From NCBI GenBank assembly GCA_907163375.1, contig CAJQUW010006119.1, positions 5,001-69,000 of the forward strand: a stretch of 64,000 nucleotides of DNA. Direction: 5' to 3'. Positions within the stretch are counted from its first letter, which is position 1, and every line of letters starts with the position of its first letter. The notes under the pieces are model-generated. The model did not search any database, was not told the origin of the DNA, and saw only the letters and a list, made by a program, of their open reading frames with translations. The DNA is from Prostheceraeus crozeri. Its lineage: Eukaryota > Platyhelminthes > Polycladida > Euryleptidae. Made by a program: the position numbers and the translations under genes. This document shows, piece by piece, positions 44,732 through 56,129 of this stretch.

Positions 44732-47700
44732 ATGGTCTTCGAATGTTGCATAAACGGTTGCAGATATAGAACCGTAAAGGAAACTAATTTATTTAATCAT
44801 TTCGGACTTCATCCATCGAACAAAAAGTGAGTCAAATAGCTCACGTTCAACATCTTACCATTTTCCTTATGTTAATTAATGTGTGGGTACCCCAAAAATT
44901 GACCTAGCTATTTTAAGGACAGCAGGTCTCCTCATATCCGGTTATATAATAAAGTAATTAGAAAGAAGTAAGTTAATTTCGCGTTGAAATTACGACTCCT
45001 GTCTGACCCGTGTGTTTTTCATTGCTTTCATTCTATATGATCAAGCTGTTAGCCGAAACCTCGCGATCGGAAAAAATCTGTGTACTGTGTATTTCGGAAA
45101 TTAACTTGATAAAAGCCATATGTGCAAAAAGTTTGAATAAGGTTAATAAAGTAATTGTCAGCATTTGCGTAAAAGGAAGCTGTGCTTAGTCAGAATATTC
45201 AAGATGAGCTAAATTGTGATAGTGGTTCATATAAAGTTCATATAAATAAACGAATTTTTCTTTTTATTCCCGATAGGTATTTGGATTCAACGCAGTTATC
45301 CTTCATTTGCGAAGCAATCTCTGATGAACATCCCGTCTTAACAGACAATAATAATGAAGATGCAAAGGTAAGCTTCATTTCAGACATCCATCCATCTATG
45401 AGAATTTTCCGCCTAATGCTTACAAGCATTACAATAAGCTTACAAGATTGATCCGTAGTCATTTAAGTATACTTAATTTTCGAATTAATGGCCCTTGAAA
45501 CAAAGAAATATCTGACTTCATGTCTAAATGCAGATCATTCAGTTGCTGTCCACGCCTACATTTTGAGTTTTAATAACCAAGTGATCTACGTTTCAAGTGC
45601 AATGCTAAAATTAGATACGTCAATACGGGGATTATGAATCTGTGCTTATGTCATACTTGCAGACTTAAATTTGTATGGTGGATTCATAACTTAGATTATC
45701 TTGACGAAAAATTAAAAAATTGTCCTGATCCCACATTGGGAAAAATGGATAATTCTCATACGTGCATCGATCACTCATGAATGCAAATTATGAATTACAG
45801 AAGTTTTGGAGAATCTGACTCATACGGCGCCTGAAAGAATTTGAGGCGTCTTTGGCCCCAAATGAGAAATTGTTATTTATGCGACAAAAATTTGGAAGGA
45901 AACGGAAAGCAAGTATAGATGAGTTCCATAACGCAGTGCAAGTCAACGTTAATAAGTGGTAAGCCGCCTATTTATTGTTTACAGTATACAATGATAAACG
46001 GTGTCCTATTTCTGTTATCCAGCATGTCATCAACCACAGATCTTCCTGAAACTGAATCAATGGAAACGGACACTGATAAAGAGAGCGACGTGGAAAGTCT
46101 ATCGACCAGTTATTGCCCCAGATTCAAAGATTATTCCATAAGCCGTGATGCTGATCGGGTAAGTATACTTCCTCGTTTTATGACAATTGTATTGGTAATT
46201 GAAGTGTGAAGTAAATCAGACCTATTAAATTAATTAACCTATTAACCCTTAGCTTTTATCATGTCTCCTTGGATACCTCTTGCAACCTTGTATATAGAGC
46301 ACCTGTAATTTAAGTAAATTACGTTTTTCAATTTAAGACAATTCAAAGCAGTGGCTACTTAAAAAGTTGAGTGAACCATGTGTAACCATACTGTGCTGCA
46401 TTACAATGTACAAGTATACTTTTGGAGTTGCCTGACTGACACCTGTGGACATCGTATGTAAATTGATTGATCTTATTAATGGATTATCAACCAAATTACA
46501 ATATAGAAAATGCGAGGAATATCTTGAGCCGAAAATATTGATAGAACGGATTACTTATCAAACGAAATTCGTATCAGGTAAGTCGAATGAAGTGATGATA
46601 GATAAATTAAGTAATTAATAGCGGTTTACCTGCGCACTACACATTATACCAAGCACTAAATTGACTGAAATATTTCAACAGATAACTTTTGAATTAGATG
46701 TGATGTAAAAAATGTTCCTCTGGTTATAAATATTTGACTATAGGTAAAGCAAGCCAATTTTTCACGACCATTCAAATATAATCGTGCGGACAGAATGACA
46801 TCGTTAACGAATCGCTTCGCATGAATACAGTAAATCCAGTCGAAGCTCGTTATTTCGGACACGGACAATTAAGACTTCGGTCAATTAAGATCATACGGCC
46901 GCGGCATTTTTTGTATATTTGGCGGCTTATATAAGTTGCTTTTGAATTCAGACTTTCAATAATTAAGAGATAGTAAACCTGGTATTTATACTCTTAATTA
47001 TCGAGCTTTGACTGCAAGATACTTTGCACAGCGTTGCCTCTAATTGATGGTTCGCTGCAATGAGATAAAGTCAATTCTGGTAACGTGACATTAGACGGGC
47101 GTGAATTAGACGGACATTAGACATGAGGGGTAAACATTTTCGAGTAAGCTGCAACGTTTAAAATATTTCATTTAACCAACCTCATTCCCACAGAGATTTC
47201 ACTAAGTTATCTCATTTTTACATGTTACCACTACATTTATGCATTATCGCGATAGGCGTACCTCTGTATAGCTGAACATAGACGAAGCTATAGCTGAATT
47301 TTCTTAAATTCGCGTGCTTTACGTGCTCAACTTCATCGGCAAATTAGTCTTAATTATTTTTAGTAAGCTTAATGAGTCTCATTCGAACTTCTTTCTCTTT
47401 GAAAGAAGATTTTAATGTTTTACAAAAAATATTTTGCAATTTTCAGGGATATCTGTGTAATTGATGAGTCGATAGCTTGTCAATATAGATTAATTGATAT
47501 TGTTGCTTGAAGCAAATGATTTCGTCAGATCGAGAAAGCCTGTATTAAGTCGATTGGAATTAAAGCGTCTATGCCGGTTTATAAAAAGTGTCTAATCTTC
47601 GGAAGTACTTCATCCAGGCTCGTGAATATCCCATTCCTTGAACTGCGAATATAAAAGGGCCATATACTAACACAGAGTGCCACACTATTAGGTTTAATCG

Positions 47701-49250
47701 TTTTGAATCTGTTCAAGTTTTATGTGCGAATGTGTAGCCTTCAGAATGCAAATTTAAACAGATATAAATAATGAGAGCTATGCACAGTTAATTGGATTTT
47801 TCAATCGTGGCAGAAATCTTCAAAATTCTTGTTTCACATATCTTATCGGCCAGAATTTTAGCTGAGCTGATATTTTCTATCTGGAGCCTCGTCTAGCCGT
47901 AAACCGTTCGCTCGCCTTTGGCCATGTCTAGTCACAATTTCTTCTGTGGCCATGTCATCAATTCTATTAGATAGATCTCAGAAGAAATAGAAGAGCTGTA
48001 TTAAACTTTTTGCATGTTAACATTTTCTAACAAATAATCTGATAGTTGTTTCAAGATGCGAGCGCTGCAATTGATCACAGTCCAGAGAATGAATGAATTT
48101 CCGGTTGCGTATCAATATTCATAACATATTCTATCACCAGGAAATTGAAGAAATTACCGGGTGATTTTCGAAAATATTGGATGAGTTGTTTCAGACCTCC
48201 AATTCTATCTGATAAACTGATAAACTTCACAGCCTATAGTGATGTTTTTTATTCCTATCCTGCAGGAGCGCATGATATTGACTAATTCTTTTAAGAGACC
48301 GGTCCACTTATTCCTTGACTTACGACTGTCATTCAACGGTTTCGTTGCATGAATAGAGAGAAAGATGAGTCGCGCAAATCTGAGCCAGAGCACCGAAATG
48401 GCATTTCGCTCACTCACTAGCTCGCTATAACGTTCAGAATTTGGCAGTGACTGCTTTCTGTCTGGTTATTGAAATTGGTCGTAATTCCTGTGGCTCAGCA
48501 GATAGAGCCGGTCTAAACAGTGTTTCTACATCGAACTTGATGCAGACTTGCTTTTATGCATAATTAAGGTTTATATTGACCTTTGGTCTAAACAGTGTTT
48601 CTACGTCGAACTTTATGTAGACTTGCTTTAATGCATAATTAAGGTTTATATTGACCTGGATGACTAGTTGACTACTTTCAATATTAGGCACACGTGAGAT
48701 TTTCAATTCAAAATGAAGGCAGAAGCTGTCACTGTCATTTGCATCACTCAATGATTGTCGGCATTAAAAGAGCGGTGCTAACCACGACCTGATTATTAAC
48801 TGAATCATTTAAATGACTTTTGCAGACACAAATGATTTACTGGAATCACAAAGCCACTCACATCGTTTTGAAATTATTTGCTCTGTTTGATTTAGGTACA
48901 CCACAATGAAGTGGAAATGTACTGACGTACGTGGAGAAGCTTCACCATTTTAAAAGCAGCTTTATTTTTCAGGCAAAGCAGTTCTCACTGATCGGCGGCA
49001 GCGGACTAAACAATTTATGCCGTCGAATATTTTGAAGGATTTTGGCTGCGGATATTTCGAAGAAGTATTCATTTCACGGCAGGAACAACAAATTTCCATT
49101 CAAGAATTCCCGAATTTATCGTGCGGTATCAAACTTTCTAGATCTCATGTGACTGAGAAGGAAATAGAGGCCTCTTTGCAGAGCGTACTAAAGCACGCAA
49201 AAGATAGATCTGATGGAAGGAGCCACCAACGCTCCCCTGCAGCTGAGTAA
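44732..49250 (+). CDS. Spliced multi-exon gene, unknown, N-terminal Cys/His motif
   Basis: Exon 1 (44,732-44,826) reads MVFECCINGCRYRTVKETN then LFNHFGLHPSNK and ends at a GTGAGT donor. Its C-x4-C..H-x4-H residues suggest a small zinc finger. Exon 2 (45,277-45,367, acceptor ttattcccgatag) completes a Lys codon and reads YLDSTQLSFICEAISDEHPV. Exon 3 (45,801-45,958) reads RRLKEFEASLAPNEKLLFMR then FGRKRKASIDEFHNAVQVNV. Exon 4 (46,023-46,158) completes a Cys codon and is acidic (PETESMETDTDKESDVES). Exon 5 (about 46,506-46,577) reads KCEEYLEPKILIERITYQTK. The last exon (48,973-49,250, acceptor ttatttttcag) completes a Gly codon and reads KAVLTDRRQRTKQFMPSNIL to a stop. All junctions but that into exon 5 agree in phase. 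Exon 3 has one in-frame TGA (45,816), possibly a CGA-to-TGA change, so the gene may be dead. ATTAAA at 49,621 may be its poly(A) signal. Confidence 0.6.
48510..48659. repeat. 75-bp tandem duplication in the last intron
   Basis: Two copies, starting at 48,510 and 48,585, both opening GGTCTAAACAGTGTTTCTAC and ending TTATATTGACC. They differ at a handful of positions. Confidence 0.9.
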
Positions 49251-49831
49251 TTGTGCCTGATGCCCCTTTTCTCAATAGGTGACTCAATTTTTCATCTCTT
49301 GTATTTGGTGTTATATCCTGGTTATCTGTGTAGCTGTTATTGTGCATATAATCTAAATAGCAGGAACTTTATTAACAACATCAAACCCGCATGTTTCTGT
49401 TGAAATTTTAACTGGAAAATCGATGCTTTTTTCTGACAATTTGGAGTCATCAAATTTCAATGTTATTAAGAAAGTTCCTGTTATTTAGAATGTACTACAT
49501 ATGTCTTTCGATGCCTTTCATAGAACATTTTGTAACCTCCATAGAACAATTGTATTTTTCGATCGTTAAGTTGTACTTTTGTATCTTCAGTGCTTATAAA
49601 TACAATTTTCATGTGTGCACATTAAATTTTCATTGAATCGGTGCAGGTGTATTGCAAAATATCGTATTCTGTGTAATTTCGTTTTATTTCTACTACTCCT
49701 CATAGCTAGGAAGCTTATTGGTTTTCAGTGGAGCAATACTGAAGCACCTGCATCTTAGGGAGATAGCTAGTGTTTTACTAATTAATAGCGCAATGGGAAA
49801 TTTCAACTGAAGGGTAGGGGCAAATCGGTAG

Positions 49832-50040
49832 GATCGGCGACCGCAGCTACCTACAGGCGACCGCACCTCATCTGCTAGGCGACCGCTGTTAGACCTCCGG
49901 GCGACTGCGCCCCGGCTCTTAAGGCGACCGCCCCAGGCAGTCAGGGCGGTGGACAAATAGGAATCCCCGGCGACGCTGAGGGCGACTCCGAAGGCGACTG
50001 ACCATGGCGGTCGCGGCGACCGCTCTGGTTGATAGGGATG
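49832..50040 (-). repeat. GC-rich GCGACCGC repeat, right copy
   Basis: The inverse-oriented relative of 40,227-40,392. It ends CGGTTGATAGGGATG-like (the inverse of CATCCCTATCAACCA) and is filled with GGCGACCGC variants. The two copies lie 1.26 kb and 1.59 kb inside the outer inverted repeats. Similarity between them is strong at the outer tip and patchy inside. Confidence 0.7.
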
Positions 50041-50126
50041 ATTCATAGCATCTGTCAAGACAGATTCCTTGTTACATGCCCAAGTTACTGATTCTGGCTT
50101 GTTTAGGAGTCTGTCGCGGCTTGTGT

Positions 50127-51164
50127 TCAGGAACTTCTTTGCGTGATGCTTGATGACTGAAAAGACTCTTCAATTGGATTCAATTGTGAACTGTATGGAC
50201 TCAATTTATGAGTGTTCATGTTTGGGAACACGGATCTATCAATGAACAAATCTGGTTCATTATGAATAGATGTATTGTCCATGATGAAAGAAACTGTCAA
50301 TAATGGATTGCCCTGCTTCATGCAACACTCTGCAATGAAGGTCTGATAATCATGTTTCTTGTATGACCCGAGTTTCATATGATGGACATGAGTTTCATGT
50401 GATGGACAATGCCATCATGAGAGACGGCCATTATCATGTTCAGGTTTGCGCCTTTGCTCGCTGTCCTTTTTATTACAGCCTTGTTTCCAACTGCAGCTCT
50501 TCCTCGACTGCGATGTTTGGGAACACGGATCTATCAATGAACAAATCTGGTTCATTTGTCCATGATGAAAGAAACTGTCAATAATGGATTGCCCTGCTTC
50601 ATGCAACACTCTGCAATGAAGGTCTGATAATCATGTTTCTTGTATGACCCGAGTTTCATATGATGGACATGAGTTTCATGTGATGGACAATGCCATCATG
50701 AGAGACGGCCATTATCATGTTCAGGTTTGCGCCTTTGCTCGCTGTCCTTTTTATTACAGCCTTGTTTCCAACTGCAGCTCTTCCTCGACTGCAGTGACTC
50801 CAAACACCAATATTAGTTTCGTCGACCCAAATGCATTTGTCCACATTGGAGGTCTCATGTAGCGCGTTGAGCATACTCAAAGCGTTTTTCTTTCGTGAAA
50901 ATAGTGTCGCTTGTTATTGGCTGCGAGTAGCACTTTTTGTATGAAATGGAGCGATTTTTGAGATGCAGCGAGATCGTTGACTTAAACTTCGATGTTTCTG
51001 GCTTCAGATAAAATTGATTTCAGGTCTTTCAGATCCAGCAGCGGATCATCCTCAAGCTTATTTATCAAAAAGTCAATGTGCTCGTTTTCTATCTTGTGAT
51101 AGCGTTTACCTCCCCAACAGTTCATAAGTGAAACGAGATGGGTCTCCTGCTCTAATGCTCTCAT
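50127..51164 (-). pseudogene. Tc1/IS630-type DD35E transposase, broken and internally duplicated
   Basis: N-terminal DNA-binding part at 51,164-50,982: WGGKRYHKIENEHIDFLINK then DPLLDLKDLKSILSEA, the usual helix-turn-helix region. First catalytic Asp around 50,820 in CIWVDETNIGVWS. Second Asp and Glu at 50,127-50,378 in FIMDNTSIHN and LSPYSSQLNPIEE, with 35 residues between them (DD35E). The parts lie in different frames. A stretch of about 280 bp is repeated in tandem within it (50,220-50,512 and 50,517-50,793), and the second copy lacks 16 bp. It is therefore inactive. It lies 220 bases inside the right inverted repeat of the giant element, reading inward, which makes it the likely transposase of that element. 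Confidence 0.8.
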
Positions 51165-51385
51165 AACTGTTCGACACCAGAGTTATACTTGATTCCCATT
51201 GTGTCACAAAAAGTCTTAAAATTATTGCGATCATGGAGGTAGGTTCTCAATTCTCTCCTTGTCATGGTTTGATATTTTGCTGTAGCCTCTCTTCATTTTT
51301 TATTTTTATATTCGATGATAACTGTAACTCAGTGAATCAAATGTCTATTTATCAATTTATTCGCACATTAAATCTTAAATTTCAA

Positions 51386-51632
51386 ATTTTGAAGTTCTAT
51401 AGAGATCAAAGTCATCCGCATATATTCATAGAAATAAAAATTATGTGAAGAATTGTGTGAACCAATTTGATAAAAAAATCATGGAAACTTGAATCCATGA
51501 TATGGAATCTTGAATCTATCATCATGGAAAGTTGAATCATAGTTATCGAAACATGAATCTGTGTTATCGAAAGTTGAACATTGGATATCGAATCTTGAAT
51601 TCAATGAATGGAAACTTGAATTCAACAGACTC
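51386..51632 (-). repeat. Right inverted repeat of the giant element
   Basis: The inverse copy of 38,969-39,215, about 99% identical, ending at the TA at 51,633-51,634. The repeated subunits inside it could serve as transposase binding sites, as in Tc1-like elements with long ends; that is inference. Confidence 0.92.
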
Positions 51633-51634
51633 TA

Positions 51635-53825
51635 GAACATAAATGCATAAAAGTTGTATAGCATAATTGACAGATAAATACATTTGCCTACTTTAAATTA
51701 AAATGAATGAGAGACACGTTTTTAATAGTGGGTCAAATTGACCCATCTCCGCAGTCTCTACGTAACAAACATGGACATCAGATCACATTACTAGGACTAA
51801 TAATGTAATCCGATGTCTATGGTAACATACTTGCTCCATGGCACCTTCGCTATTAAGCGCATGCGCTTAAAATCGCGATGATAGGGTAATAATAAACTAG
51901 AATTTGCGACATCTGTTGTTTTGTCTTTTTTGAGTGCTGTTATGTTCTTTTCAAAAATTGTTTTCGTCTCACAATTTAGTGCGACTTGACGCAAAAAAGA
52001 GCCATAGACCTTGTTCTATGACAAATTTTTGGTTCCACTGATGATTAAGTTATATTTGTTTTAACAAGTATCATTTTTAAATATATCAGCTGACTAGTTT
52101 GCGCCTTCTGATCATAACAAGAAAAAATACATGAATAGAGATTAGAGATACCTAATTGACTTTTTTTCTGAACATGTGCCTTTAAATTGGATTAGATCAG
52201 ATCATGCATGAGGCCGTGATGGTACATTGACTTCTATAATCTCTAGGACGTGTCTGTGGTAGACATGGATGTACTGCTTTATGTTGATTATTCTGTGGAC
52301 CATATCCCAAACAGTTTGACGATTATTGATGTACAGGGCTATCAGGATCATTGAATGTTATTTAAAACTCTTTCATTTGGCAGAGTTTGCAATCTTTTTT
52401 TTGTGTGGAGTAGGTGTTGGAAGCAGCAGCAGTAGTCCGAACTGGAAGCTGTACAGGTATGCGCCAGATTTTCCGGTGGACTTATGTGAAGCTGACGCTC
52501 TTGTTTTCAGAATTTGTGAAAACATATCATTCGTCTAGGGTATGAATCTCTCTTTGCCGTTCCAACCTGACTCAATCTTCTGTCACAGGACGCGTACTAT
52601 AACTCATGGCCTGAAACTAATAACGGTTATCAATTATAATTAAAACGATTATGCGATTCCTCCAAGTCGACGTTACCAACCCCATATGTCTTTATTAATC
52701 AATGTCATTTGATGAGTGATTTATTGACAATCATGCAACAACGTCTGTGGTGCTTGGATATTGAAGGTGACAGAGCAACAGTCATTTTCTGAAGCTGTCT
52801 TACTAAAAAGATGGTTGTGTGCTATAAAATTATTTTTGTCATCATCATTCGTAGTGGTCTCACAAGTACGCTTGAAGATAAGTTAAGTCGAGTCCAACCA
52901 TTTTGTTTAAGAGCTCTCCCATCTCAGTACTCTAGAGCTGTTGTGTATTTCTCAGATCAGGCGTCAGTTGCCCTTTGTTTTCTCGAATTCGCATCGGGAA
53001 TTATCAATTTCTGCACATGCACGTAAGACATCACTATTCTAAGAAAACTTTATTCTGAACTACGAACCCTTCACTTATCGCAATGGTCTGTAGAGTTCAG
53101 TGCATACATTGTGAAACGACGAAATCCTTGAAATTAATTTTTGAATTTTCTTTCTGACTCCAGAGTTGCTACAAATCCGAGAACATTTCCGGGAAAGTCC
53201 CTCAAAAAGTCAGTAATAACTACAATACTTTGGAGATCGAGCGACAGAATGTCGCAGAATAATTGTAAAAATTTTTTTGTCTCCCTATCCTTGCTTCTTT
53301 GCAGTAGGATAGCAGGGCAATTTTCAGGTACATGTAAGTAAAGGAACAACATAGATCTCGTTACGAAATTCCATTACTGTTGTTACTTTGTTTTCCTTAA
53401 CAACGGAGCATTTTTCATGTTATTTTAGTTTATAATTTTGGAGAAACAGATAAATGTATGCAGATCCTGCAGATCAGCTTGCATAATTTCATGCACCTGT
53501 GCAATCTTGCATGCAAGATCATTTGGATGATGTCAATCTCTGACGCAGGATGCGTTAAGATTTTCCAATCCAATAGACAGGGAAGAGAATCTTCCGGATT
53601 TATCCGGAATTCCGGATTTTTTCACGGCCATCTGGGTCATTTCTGAGATTCACCAGAAAATGCAATGAAAATGGTGGGGCAAGGTATGTCGGCCCCTATG
53701 ATGGAATGACATCTTCATGAAGCAACGCATGATCACTTCTTAAGACAGCATCTTCATGATGCGTTGCATATAAGACCCCTCTGATCACAAGTTTTTACAA
53801 TTGATATTATACATATTTCCCCTTC
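51635..53825. other. AT-rich stretch, one weak exon candidate
   Basis: Mostly featureless. At 52,430-52,540 a frame reads VGSSSSSPNWKLYR and could splice (ACAG|GTATGC to gttttcag) to ICENISFV and a stop, but the frame is also open through the intron and I would not call a gene. A short palindrome (GGGTCAAATTGACCC) lies at 51,730-51,744. Confidence 0.35.
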
Positions 53826-54087
53826 TGACGATCATTGGGCTCCTCTAGTGTTCTGTGGGTCCCTTCTGATGTTCAGTATGCCACCTCTGACGATCAATGG
53901 GCCCCTCTGAGCTGATGATCAGTGGGCCCCTCTGACGTTGAGTGGGCCCCTCGGGTGATCAATGGGCCCCTCTCGTGATCAGTGGGAATCCTCGGGTGAT
54001 CAGTGGGCCCCTCTGACGATGAGTGGTTCCACTCGAGTCATCAATGGGCCCCTCTGACGATCGGTGAGCGCCTCTAGTGATCAGTCT
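53826..54087. repeat. ~22-bp minisatellite (GATCAGTGGGCCCCTCTGACG)
   Basis: About eleven diverged copies of GATCAATGGGCCCCTCTGAC, with CGGG, GGTG and TAGTG variants. The copies differ enough that the array is not recent. It stands out as GC-rich in AT-rich surroundings. Confidence 0.9.
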
Positions 54088-54376
54088 GTTACTTATGTTA
54101 TTTACCCGCTATGTGATTTATATTTCCTTGCTACGTTTTTTGACTCTTTGGCAGGTCCCCTCTCCGACACCGTACATTTTGAAATAAACAATTCCATTTG
54201 TTCTACTGTGTACGGGATATATTATTACTCGTACATTGTGAAACTCATCATACACGTCAATAAATTTTGATTCACAAAACCTCCCTCATATCATGACTTT
54301 TTGAAATAACATTGAGCTCCGAAAAGTTGTAATTCCTGCGTGATATAATTGCCGAGAAAATGCTTTATACATTCTA

Positions 54377-54575
54377 GGCGCTTTATAAAACATCAAAATT
54401 GTACTAGTTGCACTCCTAAAAGATGGAGGTTTCGCTTGTGGCGCTTTATAAAACATCAAAATTGTACTAGTCTGCGGCGCTTTATAAAACATCAAAATTG
54501 TACTAGTTGTTGTGCTTTATAAGGCATCAAATTCTACTAGTTGCACTTTCAAAAGGCTGGAGATTTTGTCCACGG
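54377..54575. repeat. 32-36 bp tandem repeat, four copies
   Basis: GGCGCTTTATAAAACATCAA followed by AATTGTACTAGT occurs at 54,377, 54,440 and 54,475, with a diverged fourth at 54,510. The first and fourth copies are also followed by the same tail (TTGCACT..AAAAG.TGGAG), so the array has a composite history. Confidence 0.88.
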
Positions 54576-55343
54576 TACTTTGCCTCAATATGATTGAGCT
54601 ACAATTAATTATTATCTGTGGCCTCACTACAATCAATGTATTTTTAGTCGCTGCTATAGGGCATATAGTGTGTAGGCGTATTAGGATTCATAGATATTTA
54701 AAATTGACTCTTTGATTACTTGTTGTCATATCAAAACTGAAAATGGGCCCCCCCCTAGAAGATATCCTCCGGATATTTTGTGCGGATATCCGGCGTTCTC
54801 ATCCCTGAATAGAATAGAATTACTGTTTTCAGTTTTCTCTTTGCATCAGTTTGGAATGTATGCTATTATATTGGTACAAAGAACATTAGGGTGCCCGGTA
54901 ATGTTTTTCAAGCTCTACTTAGCCTACCCATTCTGTTTGTTGGGCCAAGGAAGAAAATGGTTTATCTAATACCTTCTTTAATCTTTATATTTCGGAAAAT
55001 GGCTATAAGTGACATTCGGTTCCCAAATCAATCAGCAACCCCATTTAAAGAAATTGAACAGAATTCCACTTTAAATAAATAATAGGACAGTCGAATCGAA
55101 TAGGCCTAATCGAATCTCTTTTAAAAATTACAATCGGATTTTTAAGTTAAGATAATCGAAAATCGGAACTTATTTTTTCAAATTCAAATCGAATAATCGG
55201 TAGTCGGACTTTAAACTTTTCGAATTGCGCCCACCTGACAATTTCGCGTGTATTAGTTATTTATAAGTCATGCATATAAATTGAAGTGCTAACATGCAAT
55301 TGTCATTGTCATTGTGATGTAAGTTTCCATATATTATATATTT

Positions 55344-55348
<5 letters not shown>

Positions 55349-55419
<71 letters not shown>
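55349..55419. repeat. (TA)n microsatellite, ~35 units
   Basis: An uninterrupted run of TA of about 70 bp, flanked on both sides by related ATTATATATTTATTATA sequence that makes the whole locus nearly palindromic. From 54,576 to 55,348 nothing else is seen. Confidence 0.93.
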
Positions 55420-55423
<4 letters not shown>

Positions 55424-55657
55424 ATATATTTATTATTATATATTTAATAGTAACATAAGTTTCCATTACTAATATACGCCGTGATTGAACGGCCGCGTTC
55501 TTACGTTATTCAGTCTGGCTCTGACATGATACTTCAAGTTTCTTGCTTTTTCACATGTTTGTAGTTTCTGCATAAATTGTCGATATCTACTAGCATACTG
55601 TACTTAATGAGATTGCGTTTTTGTCTTTAGCGTGTTAAAACGTTCATTTCTAATTAA

Positions 55658-56105
55658 ATGAGAAACTTTAAATTCAAAATTCAAAATGACGGCGTCGTCA
55701 TGGAGTCAAAATTGGCTCCCACTCTCGCCAGTTTTGCGATAGATTTGATAGAAAAGCAATTTGATGGACAACCTTTATTTTATCGATGTACGTCGATACG
55801 CAGTCTTCAAAAAAAGCTTGAAGTTCTGGTAATTTTTCGACTATTTGAATTCTTTGCATAAAAGTATTCAATTTACCATGGAAAATGAACAAGAAAAGCA
55901 AATCAAATTTCTCGACGTTATTGTCCACAAAAATGCTGATAAATTTGAGACTGAATGGACTTTGAAAGACACCAACACCTTTTACTATATTGCTTATTTT
56001 TTAGTTTATGCTCCTAACGAATCGTTTGCTCCTTTCAAGTACAAAACTGCTGCTATTCGCAGCGCTGCCACCACTGCGCGTGCGCGGAGCCTGCGCGGAT
56101 GAATC
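55658..56105 (+). mobile_element. Penelope-like reverse transcriptase fragment
   Basis: Two adjacent frames carry the middle of a Penelope-like RT. The first reads NDGVVMESKLAPTLASFAID then LIEKQFDGQPLFYR, comparable to the DGVAMGSPL..P.LA block before the YVDD site. The second reads NSLHKSIQFTMENEQEKQIK then FLDVIVHKNADKFETEW, the H..I.FT.E.E....PFLD block that follows it. The YVDD region between is lost or degraded, and both ends of the element are missing. The fragment is old. A GC-rich tail (CTGCGCGGATGAA repeated twice) follows at 56,086-56,125. Confidence 0.75.
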
Positions 56106-56129
56106 TGAACCAGCGCGGATGAAGGTCTC

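Larger units (their letters stand above)
38967..51634. mobile_element. Giant Tc1/IS630-type inverted-repeat element, 12.7 kb
   Basis: The segment 38,969-51,632 is bounded by inverted repeats of about 247 bp that match at all but two or three positions. The left end reads TA|CAGTCTGTTGAATTC. The right end, reversed, reads TA|GAGTCTGTTGAATTC. TA duplications and a CAGT start are what Tc1/mariner and IS630-type elements make. Just inside the right repeat is a minus-strand IS630/Tc1-type transposase remnant, in the right place for such an element. Inside are also an inverted pair of GC-rich repeats, a 197-bp tandem duplication and a spliced gene. Normal elements of this kind are 1-3 kb, so either this is a giant cargo-bearing form or two separate ends happen to face each other. 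The near identity of the arms implies recent origin or gene conversion. Confidence 0.6.

Noticed and set aside
48480-48516. tRNA-like word TGGCTCAGCAGATAGAGCC (A-box-like)
   Set aside because: No B box, no cloverleaf and no SINE tail follow; at most a tRNA-derived scrap.
49693-50058. 121-codon minus-strand ORF
   Set aside because: It is translation of the GC-rich GCGACCGC repeat.
53826-54087. CRISPR array
   Set aside because: Unit of about 22 bp with no spacers; it is a diverged minisatellite in a eukaryotic setting.
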